Notes: generated from the sequence alone by a model not told the origin. DNA of 64,000 nucleotides from Mesorhizobium sp. M3A.F.Ca.ET.080.04.2.1 (GCF_003952525.1 NZ_CP034451.1:3596001-3660000), one strand, 5' to 3'. Numbered from the stretch's first letter, positions 35,382-45,365 are shown. Made by a program: numbers and translations.

Positions 35382-36329
35382 ATGGCCTCGCTGCGGATGC
35401 TGCTCGAAAAACCCTGGCTCTGGTCCTTCGTCGGCGCCTTTCTTGTATGGGCGGCGACCGTTGCCTTCACCGGCGGCTATGGCGCCGGCGGCATGGTCAC
35501 GGCCGCGCTCTCGCTTGCCGTCTTCACCGTCATCGTCGGCGTCGGCCAGATGTTCGTCATCACGCTGGGGCCGGGCAATGTCGACCTATCGCTGCCGGCC
35601 AATATCGGGCTGGCCAGCGCCGTGGCTATGAAGGTCATGGGCGGCAGCGATTCCATGATCGTGGTCGGCCTGCTCGCCGCACTTCTGTGCGGGGCTGCAA
35701 TCGGCGCCGTCAACTATCTGCTGATCTGGGCGCTGGGCATCCCGCCGATCATCGCGACGCTGTCGGCAAGCTTCATCATCCAGTCGGTCGACATCAGCTA
35801 CGGCCGCGGCCTGCAGATCAAGCCGCCGCCAGGCTTTGCCGATTTCACCAACTGGCAGGTCCTCGGCATCCCGGTGCTGGCGATGCTGACGGTGCTCTTC
35901 ACCATCGGCGCCGCGCTGGCGCTGCAGCGCATGATCTATGGCCGCTCGGTGCTGGCAATCGGGCAGAACATCCGCGCCGCCTGGCTGGCCGGCGTCAATG
36001 TCGGCCGCATCCGCTTCCTCACCTATACGCTGTGCGGCGCGCTCGGCGGCATCGACGGCGCACTACTTGCCGGCTATTTCCGCGGCGCCAATGTCGATAT
36101 CGGCAACGAATACCTGCTTGCCTCGATCGCGGTCGTGGTCATCGGCGGCACCTCGGTCGCAGGCGGCAAGGCCAACGTGCCCGGCGTGTGGGGCGCCGGC
36201 CTGTTCCTGGTGCTATTGCTCACCATGCTCAACACGTTCGGCGTCAGCGCCGGCGTGCGGCTGGTGCTGACGGGGCTGATCATCGTCGGGGTGATCACGG
36301 CCGCGGGTGGCGAGAAGGCGGTGCGCTGA
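35382..36329 (+). CDS. sugar ABC transporter permease (second)
   Basis: A 315-aa permease of the same RbsC-type family as its neighbour. Key segments are MFVITLGPGNVDLSLPANIG (the GNVDLS equivalent of the sugar-permease motif), the coupling loop YGRSVLAIGQNIRAAWLAGV, and a final TMLNTFGVSAGVRLVLTGLI helix. It is the last gene of the rightward operon and is followed immediately by a terminator-like hairpin. Confidence 0.95.
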   Translation: MASLRMLLEKPWLWSFVGAFLVWAATVAFTGGYGAGGMVTAALSLAVFTVIVGVGQMFVITLGPGNVDLSLPANIGLASAVAMKVMGGSDSMIVVGLLAALLCGAAIGAVNYLLIWALGIPPIIATLSASFIIQSVDISYGRGLQIKPPPGFADFTNWQVLGIPVLAMLTVLFTIGAALALQRMIYGRSVLAIGQNIRAAWLAGVNVGRIRFLTYTLCGALGGIDGALLAGYFRGANVDIGNEYLLASIAVVVIGGTSVAGGKANVPGVWGAGLFLVLLLTMLNTFGVSAGVRLVLTGLIIVGVITAAGGEKAVR

Positions 36330-36331
36330 GG

Positions 36332-36360
36332 CGCGTCGGGCTGAGGATTCAGCCGACGCG
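36332..36360 (+). terminator. terminator-like hairpin after the ABC importer operon
   Basis: GCGTCGGGCTGA pairs with TCAGCCGACGC (one bulged G) around the loop GGAT, followed by GCTTTAAGCTTT. It lies two bases past the last permease stop. It separates that operon from the convergent glutamate dehydrogenase gene and may serve both strands. Confidence 0.65.
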
Positions 36361-36394
36361 CTTTAAGCTTTAGGACAGCTCCGCCCGAGCCTGC

Positions 36395-39300
36395 TCACAT
36401 TCCCGTCAGGTCGCTCATCAGGCCCGAAGCCACCGACAGCCGCGACACAGTGATTTCGCCGCCCTCGGTCAGGGCCTGCAGCCGCTCGCGGATGCGCGCG
36501 ACCCGCTCACCGCCGGCCTCCAGCCAGGCCGCGACCGGATCGGCCGCATTGGCGTGAGCGGTGAGCGCCGCGACCGCGATGCCGCGCCTTGCGGCGCCGA
36601 TCGTGTCGGTCGCGCGCGACAGCGCGAGCTGATCGTAATAGTCGGGCGGCATGATCGAGCGCGCCGCCTCCTCGACGCGCGGGATGCGGAAGGCGTCACT
36701 GACACCAAAGAATGCCTTGGCGGCACCGATGATATCGGCGTTGGCCATGCGCGCGGTAAGCGCGATGTCGGGGATCAGTTCCCCTACCTCGGCCAGAGCC
36801 AGCTTCTCGGCCAGTTTCTCCGGCGCGCCGCCCTTGAACAGGCCATGGCGCCGCGCCTCGGCCCGCTCGCGCGAGAAGGCGGGCAGCAGCGACACCAGCT
36901 TCGGCTCCAGCGCTTTGCGCGCGTCCTGCAGCTCGGCGATGCGTTGACCGAGCGGCGCCGAGCCTGCGTCGTTCTTCAGGTACCAGCCGCTGGTCATGAA
37001 GATCAGCCGGCTGACCAATTGATAAAGATCGAGCTGGGTCTGGCCGTCGATCTGGTTGTCGATGGCGTCGATCTCCTGATAGAGCGAGGGCAGGGCGAAG
37101 CCGTCGCGCACCACCGCGAAGGTGCGCACGACGTCGGCCGCCGTGCGGCCCGTGGCCTCCTGCAGCCGGTTGACGAAGGACGGCCCTCCGCGGTTGACGA
37201 GGTCGTTGGCGACGACGCGCGCGATGATCTCGCGCCGCAGCCGGTGCTCCCGTATTTCGCCGGCGAATTTCTTTGCCATGCGTTCCGGGAAATAGCCCAT
37301 CAGGTCGCGATCGAAATGGGGATCGTCCGGCACGTCGCTGGCAACGATGTCGGAGAACAGGACGATCTTGGCATAGGCGAGCAGCACGCCGAGTTCGGCT
37401 CTCGTCAGCGGCTCGCCGCGCGCCTCGCGCTCGGCAAGGGCGGCCGGCGAGGGCAACGTCTCGACCGCGCGGTCGAGTAGGCCGCGCGCTTCCAGTGCCG
37501 TCATGAACCGGGCCTGGTGCGCGATGTCGGCCAGCCCGCGTTTGCGCGCCATCGAGAGCGCCAGCGTCTGCTGGTAGTTGTTGGACAGCACCAGCCCGCT
37601 CACCTCGTCGGTCATCTCGGCGAGCAGCTTGTTGCGGGCCGGCCTCGCCAGCGAGCCTTTGCGCATCGCCGAAGCCAGCGCGATCTTGATGTTGACCTCG
37701 ACGTCGGAGCAGTTGACGCCAGCCGAATTGTCGATGGCGTCGGAGTTGCAGCGGCCGCCATTCATGCCGAATTCGATGCGCGCCCGCTGCGTGACGCCGA
37801 GATTGGCGCCCTCGCCGATGACCTTGGCGCGCACGTCGAGCGCAGTGACGCGAATGGCGTCGTTGGCGCGGTCGCCGACATCGGCATTGGCTTCGCCGGA
37901 GGCCCTGACATAGGTGCCGATGCCGCCGAACCACAACAGGTCGGCCGGCGCCTTGAGGATGGCATTCATGATCTCGACCGGCGTTGCCGTCGTCTTGCCA
38001 AGTCCGATTGCCGTGGCGGCCGCCTGAGGCAGGGTGATCGACTTCTGGTTACGCGAGACGATGACACCGCCTTCCGACAGTTTCGATTTGTCATAGTCCT
38101 GCCAGGACGAGCGCGGCAGCGCAAACATGCGCTGGCGCTCGGCGAGCGAGGCCGCGACGTCCGGATCCGGATCGATGAAGATGTCGCGATGGTCGAAGGC
38201 GGCGATCAGCCGGGTCTGCGGCGACAGCAGCATGCCGTTGCCGAACACATCGCCCGACATGTCGCCGACGCCGACGACGCTGAAGGGCGTGGTCTGGATG
38301 TCGCGGTTCATCTCGCGGAAATGCCGCTTGACCGCTTCCCAGGCGCCCTTGGCGGTGATGCCCATCTTCTTGTGGTCGTAGCCGGCCGAGCCGCCGCTGG
38401 CGAAAGCGTCGTCCAGCCAGAAGCCGTGCTTCTCGGAAATGGCGTTGGCGGTGTCGGAGAAGGTCGCCGTGCCCTTGTCGGCGGCGACGACGAAATACGG
38501 GTCGTCCTGGTCGCGCCGCACCACGCCGGCCGGGGGAATGACGCCGTCGACGCCGATATTGTCGGTGATCGAGAGCAGGCTGGAGACGAAGTTCTTGTAG
38601 GCCGAGGTGCCGGCCTCGAAGATGGCGTCGCGGCTGCCGCCGACCGGCAGCCGCTTCGGATAGAAGCCGCCCTTGGCGCCGACGGGCACGATGACCGCGT
38701 TCTTGACCTGCTGCGCCTTGACCAGGCCCAGCACCTCGGTGCGGTAGTCCTGGGCACGGTCCGACCAGCGCAGGCCGCCGCGCGCGACCGGGCCGAAGCG
38801 CAGATGCACGCCTTCGACCTCTGAGCCGTAGACGAAGATCTCGCGCCATGGCCGGGGAGCCGGCAGTCCGTCGATCGCCTGCGAGTTCAGCTTGATCGCC
38901 AGCGACTGCCCCTTTTCCTTTGTATCGGCAACGAAATGATTGGTGCGCAGCGAGGCTTCGATCAGGTTGAGGTAGCGGCGGATGATGGTGTCGTCATCGA
39001 TGTTGGGCACCTCTTCCAGCGCGTCCTTGATCTTCGCCTTGAGGTGCTTGGCGGCGACGTCGCCTTCGGCTTCGGCCGTCGGCCCAAGACGCGCGACGAA
39101 CAACTGGTGCAGGCCGCGCGCGATCTCCGGGTAGCGGTTGAGCGCGGCGGCGATGAAATCCTGGCTCTGCGGTATGCCTGCCTGCTGCAGGTAGCGGCCA
39201 TAGGCCCGCAGGATGGTGATCTCGCCCGACCACAGGCCGGCGGTCTGGGCCAACCCGTTATAGCCGTCATTGTCGACGTCGCCGCGCCAGACCGACAGGA

Positions 39301-41173
39301 ATGCGTCCGCGAACAGGCCGCCGCCATCGGTTAGGTCGATCGGCCTGCCGTAGCTGTTCTCAAGCTCCATGTCGTGGATGAAGACCGTGTCGGAGGCCTC
39401 GCCGCCAACCTCGAAGGTGCGCTCGCTGATGACACGGAAGCCGATGTTTTCCAGCACCGGCACACGCCGGGAGAGCGCCACCGGGCTGCCATAGTGGTAG
39501 ATCTTCAGCGCCGCCTGATGCGGCTTCTGGTCGGTGCGGCGGTAATAGTCGATGGCAATCTGGTTTTCCGGATCGATCTTGGCGATGCGCCTGGCATCGG
39601 CCAGCGCCACCGACGCCGAGAAGGTATCGCGGTAGCTTTCCGGGAAACGCGCCGCGATGCTTTTCAATGCCGGGTCGCTGCCGGCTGCTTCGGCCGCCTC
39701 GGAAAGCGCGTCTTCCCAGGTGCGCACGATATCGCGGATCGCCGCCTCGACGGTGGCAGGGTCGACCTTGGGCGTCTTGCCGCCGGACCGGCCGATGATG
39801 AAGTGCACGCGCGCCAGCGCGCCCTCGGGAAATGCCGGATAGTAAGCCGATAGCCGGCCCTCGAACACGGTCTTGAGATAGGCGCCGATCTTTTCGCGCA
39901 CGACGCTGTCGTAGCGGTCGCGCGGCACGAAGACGATGACGGAGACGAAGCGGTCGAACTGGTCGACACGCATCAGCGCCCTGACGCGCGGTCGCTCGAT
40001 CAGTCCGAGGATGGCGCTGGCGTGCTTCCTCAGGATCGGTATCGGAACCTGGAAGAACTCGTCGCGGGGATAGCTTTCGAGCGTATTGATCAGCGCCTTG
40101 CCGGAGTGGTCCTGCGGATCGAAGCCCGACTTGGCTATGATCGTTTCGGCCTTGGAGCGCAGATAGGGGATCTTCATCACCGAGCGCGTGTAGGCGGTCG
40201 AGGTGAACAGGCCGACGATCCGCAGCTCGCCGGCGAGTGCCCCCTTGGGGGTGTAGGTCTTGACGCCGATGTAATCGAGATAGATGCGGCGATGCACCGA
40301 GGATTTGGCATTCGCCTTGGTGACGATCAGCGCTTCCGGCCCATGCAGGAAGGCACGGATCTCCGGCGTCGTCGTCACCGCCTCTGTGCCGCGCCTGAGC
40401 ACCAGCACGTCCGGATCGCAGAGGATGCCGAGGCCGGGCTTGTCGGCGCGCTCCAGCGTGCCGCTCTCCTCGCCGCCGACATATTTGAATTCGCGCATGC
40501 CGAGGAAGGTGAAATTGTCGTCGCGCAGCCATTCCAGGAAGGCGATGGCCTCGGCGACGCTCTTCTTGTCGAGAGGAACGGCCGAATAGCGGAATTCGGA
40601 GATGGCCTGGTCGAGCCGGGCCAGCATCGGCTTCCAGTCGACGACCGCGGCGCGCACTTGGTCGAGAATCTTGCGCAGCCGCTCGGCGAGCCCCTTCGCC
40701 TGTTCCGCCGTCAATCGCGGAATGTGGACGTGAACGACACTCAGCCTGTCGTGATCGTCGTCCTCCTTGGCGCTGTCGGCCAGGATCTGCACGACGCCGG
40801 TCTTGTCGTGCCGCACGGTGACGATCGGATGTGTCACCAGGGTCGGTTCGCCGGCGGTCTCGGCGATCTCGCCAAGGATCGAATCGAACAGGAACGGCAT
40901 GTTGTCGTTGACGACGGTGATGACGGTCACCGGCCGTCCGGCGCAGGAAACGCCCGACTCGGCATCGACGGCGACGACGCTCTCGCCTTTGCGATGGCGG
41001 GCAACCGCCCGGCCCGCCAGTTCGGCGGCGCGTTCCAGGTCTGCCACATCATAGGCGGCGATGTCTTCGGCCGGTGCGCGGGCCAGCAGATAGTTGGCAA
41101 GCCCTTCGGGTTTCTCGTCTGCTTTCGCGGCGGCGGCAACCTTCTTCTTCGGCTTGGATTTCACGCTGGCCAT
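36395..41173 (-). CDS. NAD-specific glutamate dehydrogenase, large (type 180 kDa)
   Basis: About 1592 aa, the usual size of the giant bacterial NAD-GDH that deaminates glutamate to 2-oxoglutarate. An N-terminal regulatory half (ACT-like segments such as VTVITVVNDNMPFLFDSILG) precedes the catalytic core with GGLRWSDRAQDYRTEVLGLV and VIVPVGAKGGFYPKRLP (catalytic Lys). GVGDMSGDVFGNGML and IGTYVRASGEANADVGDRAND follow. The ATG at 41173 is chosen over 41290 because GGGAGGG precedes it and the longer start would invade the promoter of the divergent gene. It is probably a monocistronic catabolic enzyme. Confidence 0.97.
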   Translation of the reverse strand: MASVKSKPKKKVAAAAKADEKPEGLANYLLARAPAEDIAAYDVADLERAAELAGRAVARHRKGESVVAVDAESGVSCAGRPVTVITVVNDNMPFLFDSILGEIAETAGEPTLVTHPIVTVRHDKTGVVQILADSAKEDDDHDRLSVVHVHIPRLTAEQAKGLAERLRKILDQVRAAVVDWKPMLARLDQAISEFRYSAVPLDKKSVAEAIAFLEWLRDDNFTFLGMREFKYVGGEESGTLERADKPGLGILCDPDVLVLRRGTEAVTTTPEIRAFLHGPEALIVTKANAKSSVHRRIYLDYIGVKTYTPKGALAGELRIVGLFTSTAYTRSVMKIPYLRSKAETIIAKSGFDPQDHSGKALINTLESYPRDEFFQVPIPILRKHASAILGLIERPRVRALMRVDQFDRFVSVIVFVPRDRYDSVVREKIGAYLKTVFEGRLSAYYPAFPEGALARVHFIIGRSGGKTPKVDPATVEAAIRDIVRTWEDALSEAAEAAGSDPALKSIAARFPESYRDTFSASVALADARRIAKIDPENQIAIDYYRRTDQKPHQAALKIYHYGSPVALSRRVPVLENIGFRVISERTFEVGGEASDTVFIHDMELENSYGRPIDLTDGGGLFADAFLSVWRGDVDNDGYNGLAQTAGLWSGEITILRAYGRYLQQAGIPQSQDFIAAALNRYPEIARGLHQLFVARLGPTAEAEGDVAAKHLKAKIKDALEEVPNIDDDTIIRRYLNLIEASLRTNHFVADTKEKGQSLAIKLNSQAIDGLPAPRPWREIFVYGSEVEGVHLRFGPVARGGLRWSDRAQDYRTEVLGLVKAQQVKNAVIVPVGAKGGFYPKRLPVGGSRDAIFEAGTSAYKNFVSSLLSITDNIGVDGVIPPAGVVRRDQDDPYFVVAADKGTATFSDTANAISEKHGFWLDDAFASGGSAGYDHKKMGITAKGAWEAVKRHFREMNRDIQTTPFSVVGVGDMSGDVFGNGMLLSPQTRLIAAFDHRDIFIDPDPDVAASLAERQRMFALPRSSWQDYDKSKLSEGGVIVSRNQKSITLPQAAATAIGLGKTTATPVEIMNAILKAPADLLWFGGIGTYVRASGEANADVGDRANDAIRVTALDVRAKVIGEGANLGVTQRARIEFGMNGGRCNSDAIDNSAGVNCSDVEVNIKIALASAMRKGSLARPARNKLLAEMTDEVSGLVLSNNYQQTLALSMARKRGLADIAHQARFMTALEARGLLDRAVETLPSPAALAEREARGEPLTRAELGVLLAYAKIVLFSDIVASDVPDDPHFDRDLMGYFPERMAKKFAGEIREHRLRREIIARVVANDLVNRGGPSFVNRLQEATGRTAADVVRTFAVVRDGFALPSLYQEIDAIDNQIDGQTQLDLYQLVSRLIFMTSGWYLKNDAGSAPLGQRIAELQDARKALEPKLVSLLPAFSRERAEARRHGLFKGGAPEKLAEKLALAEVGELIPDIALTARMANADIIGAAKAFFGVSDAFRIPRVEEAARSIMPPDYYDQLALSRATDTIGAARRGIAVAALTAHANAADPVAAWLEAGGERVARIRERLQALTEGGEITVSRLSVASGLMSDLTGM

Positions 41174-41313
41174 GATGCTTAATTCCCTCCCGTCATATGC
41201 TTTTGCGGCTATGGTAGCAGATGACCGCCGTTTGGCGACAAAGGTTTGACGGCGTAGCAAGAAAAATGACGCTCGGCCTCGAGCCGGCATCGAAGCGTGC
41301 GAGGAGGGTGAAT

Positions 41314-41877
41314 ATGACCGGCAAGATCACCGCGCTCAATCTGGTCCAGGCCGAACTCGGCGAGGCGACAAAAGCCTATTTCGCCAAATGCGAGGAGAAG
41401 CTCGGCCTCGTGCCCAACGTGCTCTTGGCTTACGCTTTCGACGAGAAGAAGCTGCGCGCCTTCACCGACATGTACAACGAGCTGATGCTGGGCGATTCCG
41501 GCCTGTCGAAGCTGGAGCGCGAGATGATCGCGGTCGTCGTCTCTTCGATCAACCATTGCTACTATTGCCTGACCGCGCATGGCGCGGCAGTGCGCCAGCT
41601 TTCCGGCGAGCCGGCGCTGGGCGAGATGATGGTGATGAATTTCCGCGCCGCCGAGTTGTCGGCGCGCCAGCGCGCGATGCTGGAGTTCGCGGTCAAGCTG
41701 ACCGAAGAACCGGCCAAGATCGTCGAGGCGGACCGCGCGGCGTTGCGCGAAGCCGGCTTTTGCGACTGCGACATCTGGGACATCGCCTCGACCGCGGCGT
41801 TCTTCAACATGTCGAACCGGGTGGCTGCCGCCGTCGATATGCGGCCGAATGCCGAATACCATGCGATGGCCCGGTGA
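41314..41877 (+). CDS. peroxidase-related (AhpD/carboxymuconolactone decarboxylase-like) protein
   Basis: A 187-aa all-helical protein. The catalytic region has EMIAVVVSSINHCYYCLTAH: Glu, a CxxC redox pair and a downstream His, the proton-relay arrangement of AhpD-type enzymes. The start at 41314 follows GGAGGG. It probably reduces peroxides or serves as a thiol adaptor; the peroxidase-related subgroup has no settled substrate. It is divergent from the glutamate dehydrogenase gene. Confidence 0.9.
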   Translation: MTGKITALNLVQAELGEATKAYFAKCEEKLGLVPNVLLAYAFDEKKLRAFTDMYNELMLGDSGLSKLEREMIAVVVSSINHCYYCLTAHGAAVRQLSGEPALGEMMVMNFRAAELSARQRAMLEFAVKLTEEPAKIVEADRAALREAGFCDCDIWDIASTAAFFNMSNRVAAAVDMRPNAEYHAMAR

Positions 41878-41997
41878 GGCGACCTCGGTCCTGAATTGGC
41901 AACCGTGCATTCTCGTTGCATGTCCGCCCGTTTGGTCCGATGATCAACGATTGCGGCATGGCCCGCATATCGGATTGCGGTCTGGCCGCATATCGCG

Positions 41998-42042
41998 AGC
42001 AATTTCAGGGAAAGTGTGAACGGTTTGCCGCCCGAAATTGCG
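41998..42042. repeat. short palindromic repeat, CAATT type (copy 1)
   Basis: GCAATTTCAGGGAAAGTGTG at the left and CCCGAAATTGCG at the right are imperfect mirrors. The same design, with the same internal GAAAAGTG and GCGGCTTTCC-like blocks, recurs at 57402-57447. It lies between the AhpD-like and YCII genes. Confidence 0.55.
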
Positions 42043-42106
42043 CCAAACAAACAGCCAACGCGGCGTGGCCGCATGCCGGTTCGACGCCGCCGACAAGGAG
42101 GAGAAC

Positions 42107-42430
42107 ATGGCGAAATTTCTCTATGTCTATCACGGCTCCGGCAAGATGCCGACCGACGAGACCGAACGCAAAGCGGCGATGGACGCCTGGACCGGCTGGT
42201 ACGGCAAGCTTGGCTCGGCGGTGATCGACGGCGGCAATCCGGTCGGCATGTCTAAGACTGTGCTGCCCGGCGGCAAGGTCGAGAACAACGGCGGCAGCAA
42301 TCCCACGGCCGGCTATACCATCGTCGAGGCCAGGGATATCGACGATGCCGTTGCCAAGGCCAAGGATTGCCCGATCCTGATGGATCCTGCCTTCAGCGTC
42401 GAGATCGCGCCGATCATCGAGATGACGTGA
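42107..42430 (+). CDS. YCII-related protein
   Basis: A 107-aa ferredoxin-like-fold protein starting MAKFLYVYHGSGKMPTDETE, with WTGWYGKLGSAVIDGGNPVG and a C-terminal GYTIVEARDIDDAVAKAKDC. It is of the YCII/DGPF-like type often found near sigma factors, but no sigma gene is adjacent here. The reaction is unknown. AAGGAGGAG lies directly before the ATG. A hairpin at 42462-42491 follows. Confidence 0.85.
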   Translation: MAKFLYVYHGSGKMPTDETERKAAMDAWTGWYGKLGSAVIDGGNPVGMSKTVLPGGKVENNGGSNPTAGYTIVEARDIDDAVAKAKDCPILMDPAFSVEIAPIIEMT

Positions 42431-42461
42431 CGGCAGGGCGCGGCGATTGCCGCCGAGAGAA

Positions 42462-42491
42462 GGCAGGCAGGGCTGGACTTGCCTGCCTGCC
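42462..42491 (+). terminator. hairpin downstream of the YCII gene
   Basis: GGCAGGCAGG (42462-42471) and CCTGCCTGCC (42482-42491) make a ten-base perfect stem 31 bases past the stop. No T run follows, so it may be a weak or Rho-assisted terminator or an mRNA 3' stabiliser. Confidence 0.5.
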
Positions 42492-42734
42492 GCCTCGCGG
42501 CTAGAAGAACCGACCCTTATCCATTTTTCGAGCCTCACTTTGCCTCAGTAACCGCCGGTCTCGTCTACTCCCCCGAAAACACCGCAGGCGCAGCTTTGGC
42601 GGCAGCTTGCATCATTTTCACGTGTTCTTCAGGCGGCGGGTTCGAGACCGGTTGGCACTTGCTGAGCCGCTGTCGCGCGCAACTCGCGACGCCAGACATC
42701 CAACCGCCGCAGCTCTCGCCACGCCGTGCCCGCA

Positions 42735-42781
42735 GGCATGATCCCGAAAAGTGCAACCCGGTTTTCGGAAAAGATCATGCC
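42735..42781. repeat. short palindromic repeat, copy C
   Basis: GCATGATCCCGAAAAGTGCA at the left and CGGAAAAGATCATGC at the right are inverted. This is the short version of copies A (25763) and B (32778), lacking their central GACCTTCGGTTCGG-like extension. Confidence 0.7.
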
Positions 42782-42849
42782 AACAAAGAGATAGGGCATC
42801 TCGGACAATGCCGGCCTGACGGACTTCCCAACGGGAAGGGCCTACCGGC

Positions 42850-43476
42850 ATGTCTGGACTGTTGCGTATCCGCTGGGCGATCGCGCCCGAAATCGCGCCT
42901 CGACCTTTCATCAACTGCAATCGCTGCGGCGGCACCAGACCGTATCGATGCAGCGGCAAATTCCGCGTCAACGCCAACGGCAAGCGCATAGACGTCTGGC
43001 TGATCTATCGCTGCACAGGCTGCGAAAACTCCTGGAACCGCACCATTTTCGAGCGCTGCAATCGCCGCGACATAGAGCCCGCGCTATTGGCGGCGCTGGA
43101 ATGCAATGATCCGGCGCTGGCGCGTCGCCATGCATTCGACGCTGCCGGGCTCCGGAGCCGGATTGCCCGCGTCAAGGAATTTCCCGACATCACGGTGCGG
43201 AAGGAGCTTGTCGAGGGGAGACCACAATGCGCGAGCGCGCTTTGGCTCGAGCTTCGTCTCGAGGCCGCAACACCCTTACGGCTGGATCGGCTGCTTGCCG
43301 GCGAGTTGGGCATCTCGCGATCGAGGCTTCAGACCTGGGAAGAGCGGCGCGCGCTGGCCGTTGAGCCGGAGGGCGCCAAAGCCCTGCGCAGGCGGGCACG
43401 AGACGGCATGACGATCCGCATCGATCTGGCAGGCGAGGCCGACCGCGACGCCATCATCGCGCTCGCATGCGGCTGA
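42850..43476 (+). CDS. DUF1062 domain-containing protein
   Basis: A 208-aa protein with two zinc-knuckle-like pairs at the N terminus (INCNRCGGTRPYRCSGKFRV and YRCTGCENSWNRTIFER). A helical middle and a C-terminal segment with LDRLLAGELGISRSRLQTWE and GMTIRIDL follow, the latter resembling an S4-like or RNA-binding module. This layout matches the DUF1062 family, whose function is unknown. It converges on typA across a perfect palindrome. Confidence 0.85.
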   Translation: MSGLLRIRWAIAPEIAPRPFINCNRCGGTRPYRCSGKFRVNANGKRIDVWLIYRCTGCENSWNRTIFERCNRRDIEPALLAALECNDPALARRHAFDAAGLRSRIARVKEFPDITVRKELVEGRPQCASALWLELRLEAATPLRLDRLLAGELGISRSRLQTWEERRALAVEPEGAKALRRRARDGMTIRIDLAGEADRDAIIALACG

Positions 43477-43484
43477 AGTGAAAA

Positions 43485-43508
43485 GGGAGGGAGCAGCTGC
43501 TCCCTCCC
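43485..43508. terminator. perfect palindrome between convergent DUF1062 gene and typA
   Basis: GGGAGGGAGCAG followed directly by its reverse complement CTGCTCCCTCCC makes a 24-base perfect inverted repeat. Read leftward it is followed by TTTT, so it is a plausible terminator for typA. Rightward it also ends the DUF1062 transcript. Confidence 0.7.
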
Positions 43509-43535
43509 TCCCTGTATGACTGCTTCGGGTTGGGC

Positions 43536-45365
43536 TTACGCCGCGCCCATCACCCTGGCCGACTTCTCGAAACGCTTGCGCTCGTTCGGGTCGAGATAGA
43601 GCTTGCGGAGCCGGATGGTCTTCGGCGTCACCTCGACCAGTTCGTCGTCCTGGATCCAGGCCAGGGCGCGTTCCAGCGTCATGCGGACCGGCGGCGTCAG
43701 CTTCACCGCCTCATCCTTGCCGGCGGCGCGGATGTTGGTGAGCTTCTTGCCCTTCAGCACGTTGACCTCGAGGTCGTTGTCGCGCGAGTGGATGCCGATG
43801 ATCATGCCCTGATAGACCTTGACGCCCGGGTCGATGATCATCGGGCCGCGGTCTTCCAGGTTCCACATCGCATAGGCGACGGACTCGCCCTGCTCGTTGG
43901 AGATCAGCACGCCGTTGGTGCGGCCGGGCAGCTCGCCCTTGTAGGGCTCATAGGCATGGAACAGGCGGTTCATCACCGCGGTGCCGCGCGTATCGGTCAA
44001 CAGCTCCGACTGGTAGCCGATCAGGCCCCGCGTCGGCGCGTGGAAGACAAGACGCTGGCGGTTGCCGCCGGACGGACGCAACTCGACCATCTCGGCCTTG
44101 CGCTCCGACATTTTCTGCACGACGACGCCGGCATGCTCCTCGTCGACGTCGATGACGACTTCCTCGATCGGCTCGAGCAGTTCCCCGTTCTCGCCCTTCT
44201 GCATGACGACGCGCGGCCGCGACACGGCGATCTCGAAACCTTCGCGGCGCATGGTCTCGATCAGCACCGCAAGCTGAAGTTCGCCGCGACCGGAGACGAA
44301 GAAGGAATCCTTTTCCGCCGATTCCTCGATCTTGAGCGCGACATTGCCCTCGGCCTCGCGCAGCAGGCGGTCGCGGATGACGCGGCTGGTCACCTTGTCG
44401 CCCTCGGTGCCGGCAAGCGGGCTGTCGTTGACGAGGAAGGACATGGTCACGGTCGGCGGGTCGATCGGCTGCGCATGCAGCGGCTCGCTCACCGTCGGAT
44501 CGCAGAAGGTGTCGGCGACGGTGCCTTTCGACAGGCCGGCGATGGCGACGATGTCGCCCGCCTGGGCCTCGTCGATCGGCTGGCGCTCGAGGCCGCGGAA
44601 GGCGAGGATCTTGGACACACGTCCGGTCTCGATCTGGGTGCCGTCATGGTGCAGCACCTTGACCGGCTGGTTGGCCTTCAGCGAGCCCGACTCGATGCGG
44701 CCGGTGATGATGCGGCCAAGGAACGGATTGGCTTCCAGGATGGTGCCGATCATGCGGAACGGACCGGGATGCACCGTCGGCGCCGGCACATGCCTGACGA
44801 CGAGGTCGAACAGCGGCGCAAGGCCCTGGTCCTTCGGGCCTTCCGGATTCTCCGACACCCAGCCGTCGCGGCCCGAACCGTAGAGAATCGGGAAATCGAG
44901 CTGCTCGTCGGTGGCGTCGAGCGCGGCGAACAGGTCGAACACCTCGTTGACCACCTCGATGTGGCGGGCGTCCGGCCGGTCGATCTTGTTGATGACGACG
45001 ATCGGCCGCAGGCCGACCTTGAGCGCCTTGCCGACGACGAATTTGGTCTGCGGCATCGGCCCTTCGGCGGCGTCGACCAGCACGATCGCCGAATCCACCA
45101 TCGACAGGATGCGTTCGACCTCGCCGCCGAAATCGGCGTGTCCGGGCGTGTCGACGATGTTGATGCGGGTGCCTTTCCAGTCGACCGAGGTCGCCTTGGC
45201 CAGGATGGTGATGCCGCGTTCCTTTTCGAGGTCGTTGGAATCCATGGCGCGCTCGGCGACGCGCTGGTTGTCGCGGAAGGCGCCGGATTGTTTGAGAAGC
45301 TGGTCGACGAGGGTGGTTTTGCCATGGTCGACGTGCGCGATGATCGCGATATTGCGGAGATTCAT
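43536..45365 (-). CDS. typA: translational GTPase TypA/BipA
   Basis: A 609-aa ribosome-associated GTPase. G1 is [17 protein letters not shown]2 lies in [15 protein letters not shown]3 is [16 protein letters not shown] and G4 is NKIDRPDAR. Elongation-factor-like domains II and III and the BipA-specific C-terminal domain ([20 protein letters not shown]) follow. The length equals the family norm. The ATG at 45365 starts directly at [15 protein letters not shown]; upstream in-frame codons read as non-family sequence. BipA supports ribosome assembly and stress or low-temperature growth. Confidence 0.97.
   Translation of the reverse strand: MNLRNIAIIAHVDHGKTTLVDQLLKQSGAFRDNQRVAERAMDSNDLEKERGITILAKATSVDWKGTRINIVDTPGHADFGGEVERILSMVDSAIVLVDAAEGPMPQTKFVVGKALKVGLRPIVVINKIDRPDARHIEVVNEVFDLFAALDATDEQLDFPILYGSGRDGWVSENPEGPKDQGLAPLFDLVVRHVPAPTVHPGPFRMIGTILEANPFLGRIITGRIESGSLKANQPVKVLHHDGTQIETGRVSKILAFRGLERQPIDEAQAGDIVAIAGLSKGTVADTFCDPTVSEPLHAQPIDPPTVTMSFLVNDSPLAGTEGDKVTSRVIRDRLLREAEGNVALKIEESAEKDSFFVSGRGELQLAVLIETMRREGFEIAVSRPRVVMQKGENGELLEPIEEVVIDVDEEHAGVVVQKMSERKAEMVELRPSGGNRQRLVFHAPTRGLIGYQSELLTDTRGTAVMNRLFHAYEPYKGELPGRTNGVLISNEQGESVAYAMWNLEDRGPMIIDPGVKVYQGMIIGIHSRDNDLEVNVLKGKKLTNIRAAGKDEAVKLTPPVRMTLERALAWIQDDELVEVTPKTIRLRKLYLDPNERKRFEKSARVMGAA

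Larger units (their letters stand above)
42431..42849. other. gene-free stretch with a hairpin and a repeat
   Basis: 419 bases between the YCII and DUF1062 genes. It contains the hairpin at 42462-42491 and repeat copy C at 42735-42781. The open frames crossing it have no ribosome binding sites and read as cysteine- and arginine-rich shadow sequence, so no gene is called. Confidence 0.55.

Noticed and set aside
34688..36373. 561-aa rightward frame across both ABC permeases
   Set aside because: An out-of-frame reading of two clear permease genes, and rich in Arg and His.
42565..42756. Leftward 63-aa cysteine-containing frame between the YCII and DUF1062 genes
   Set aside because: It starts inside the short palindromic repeat and has no credible start or family. 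Probably chance.
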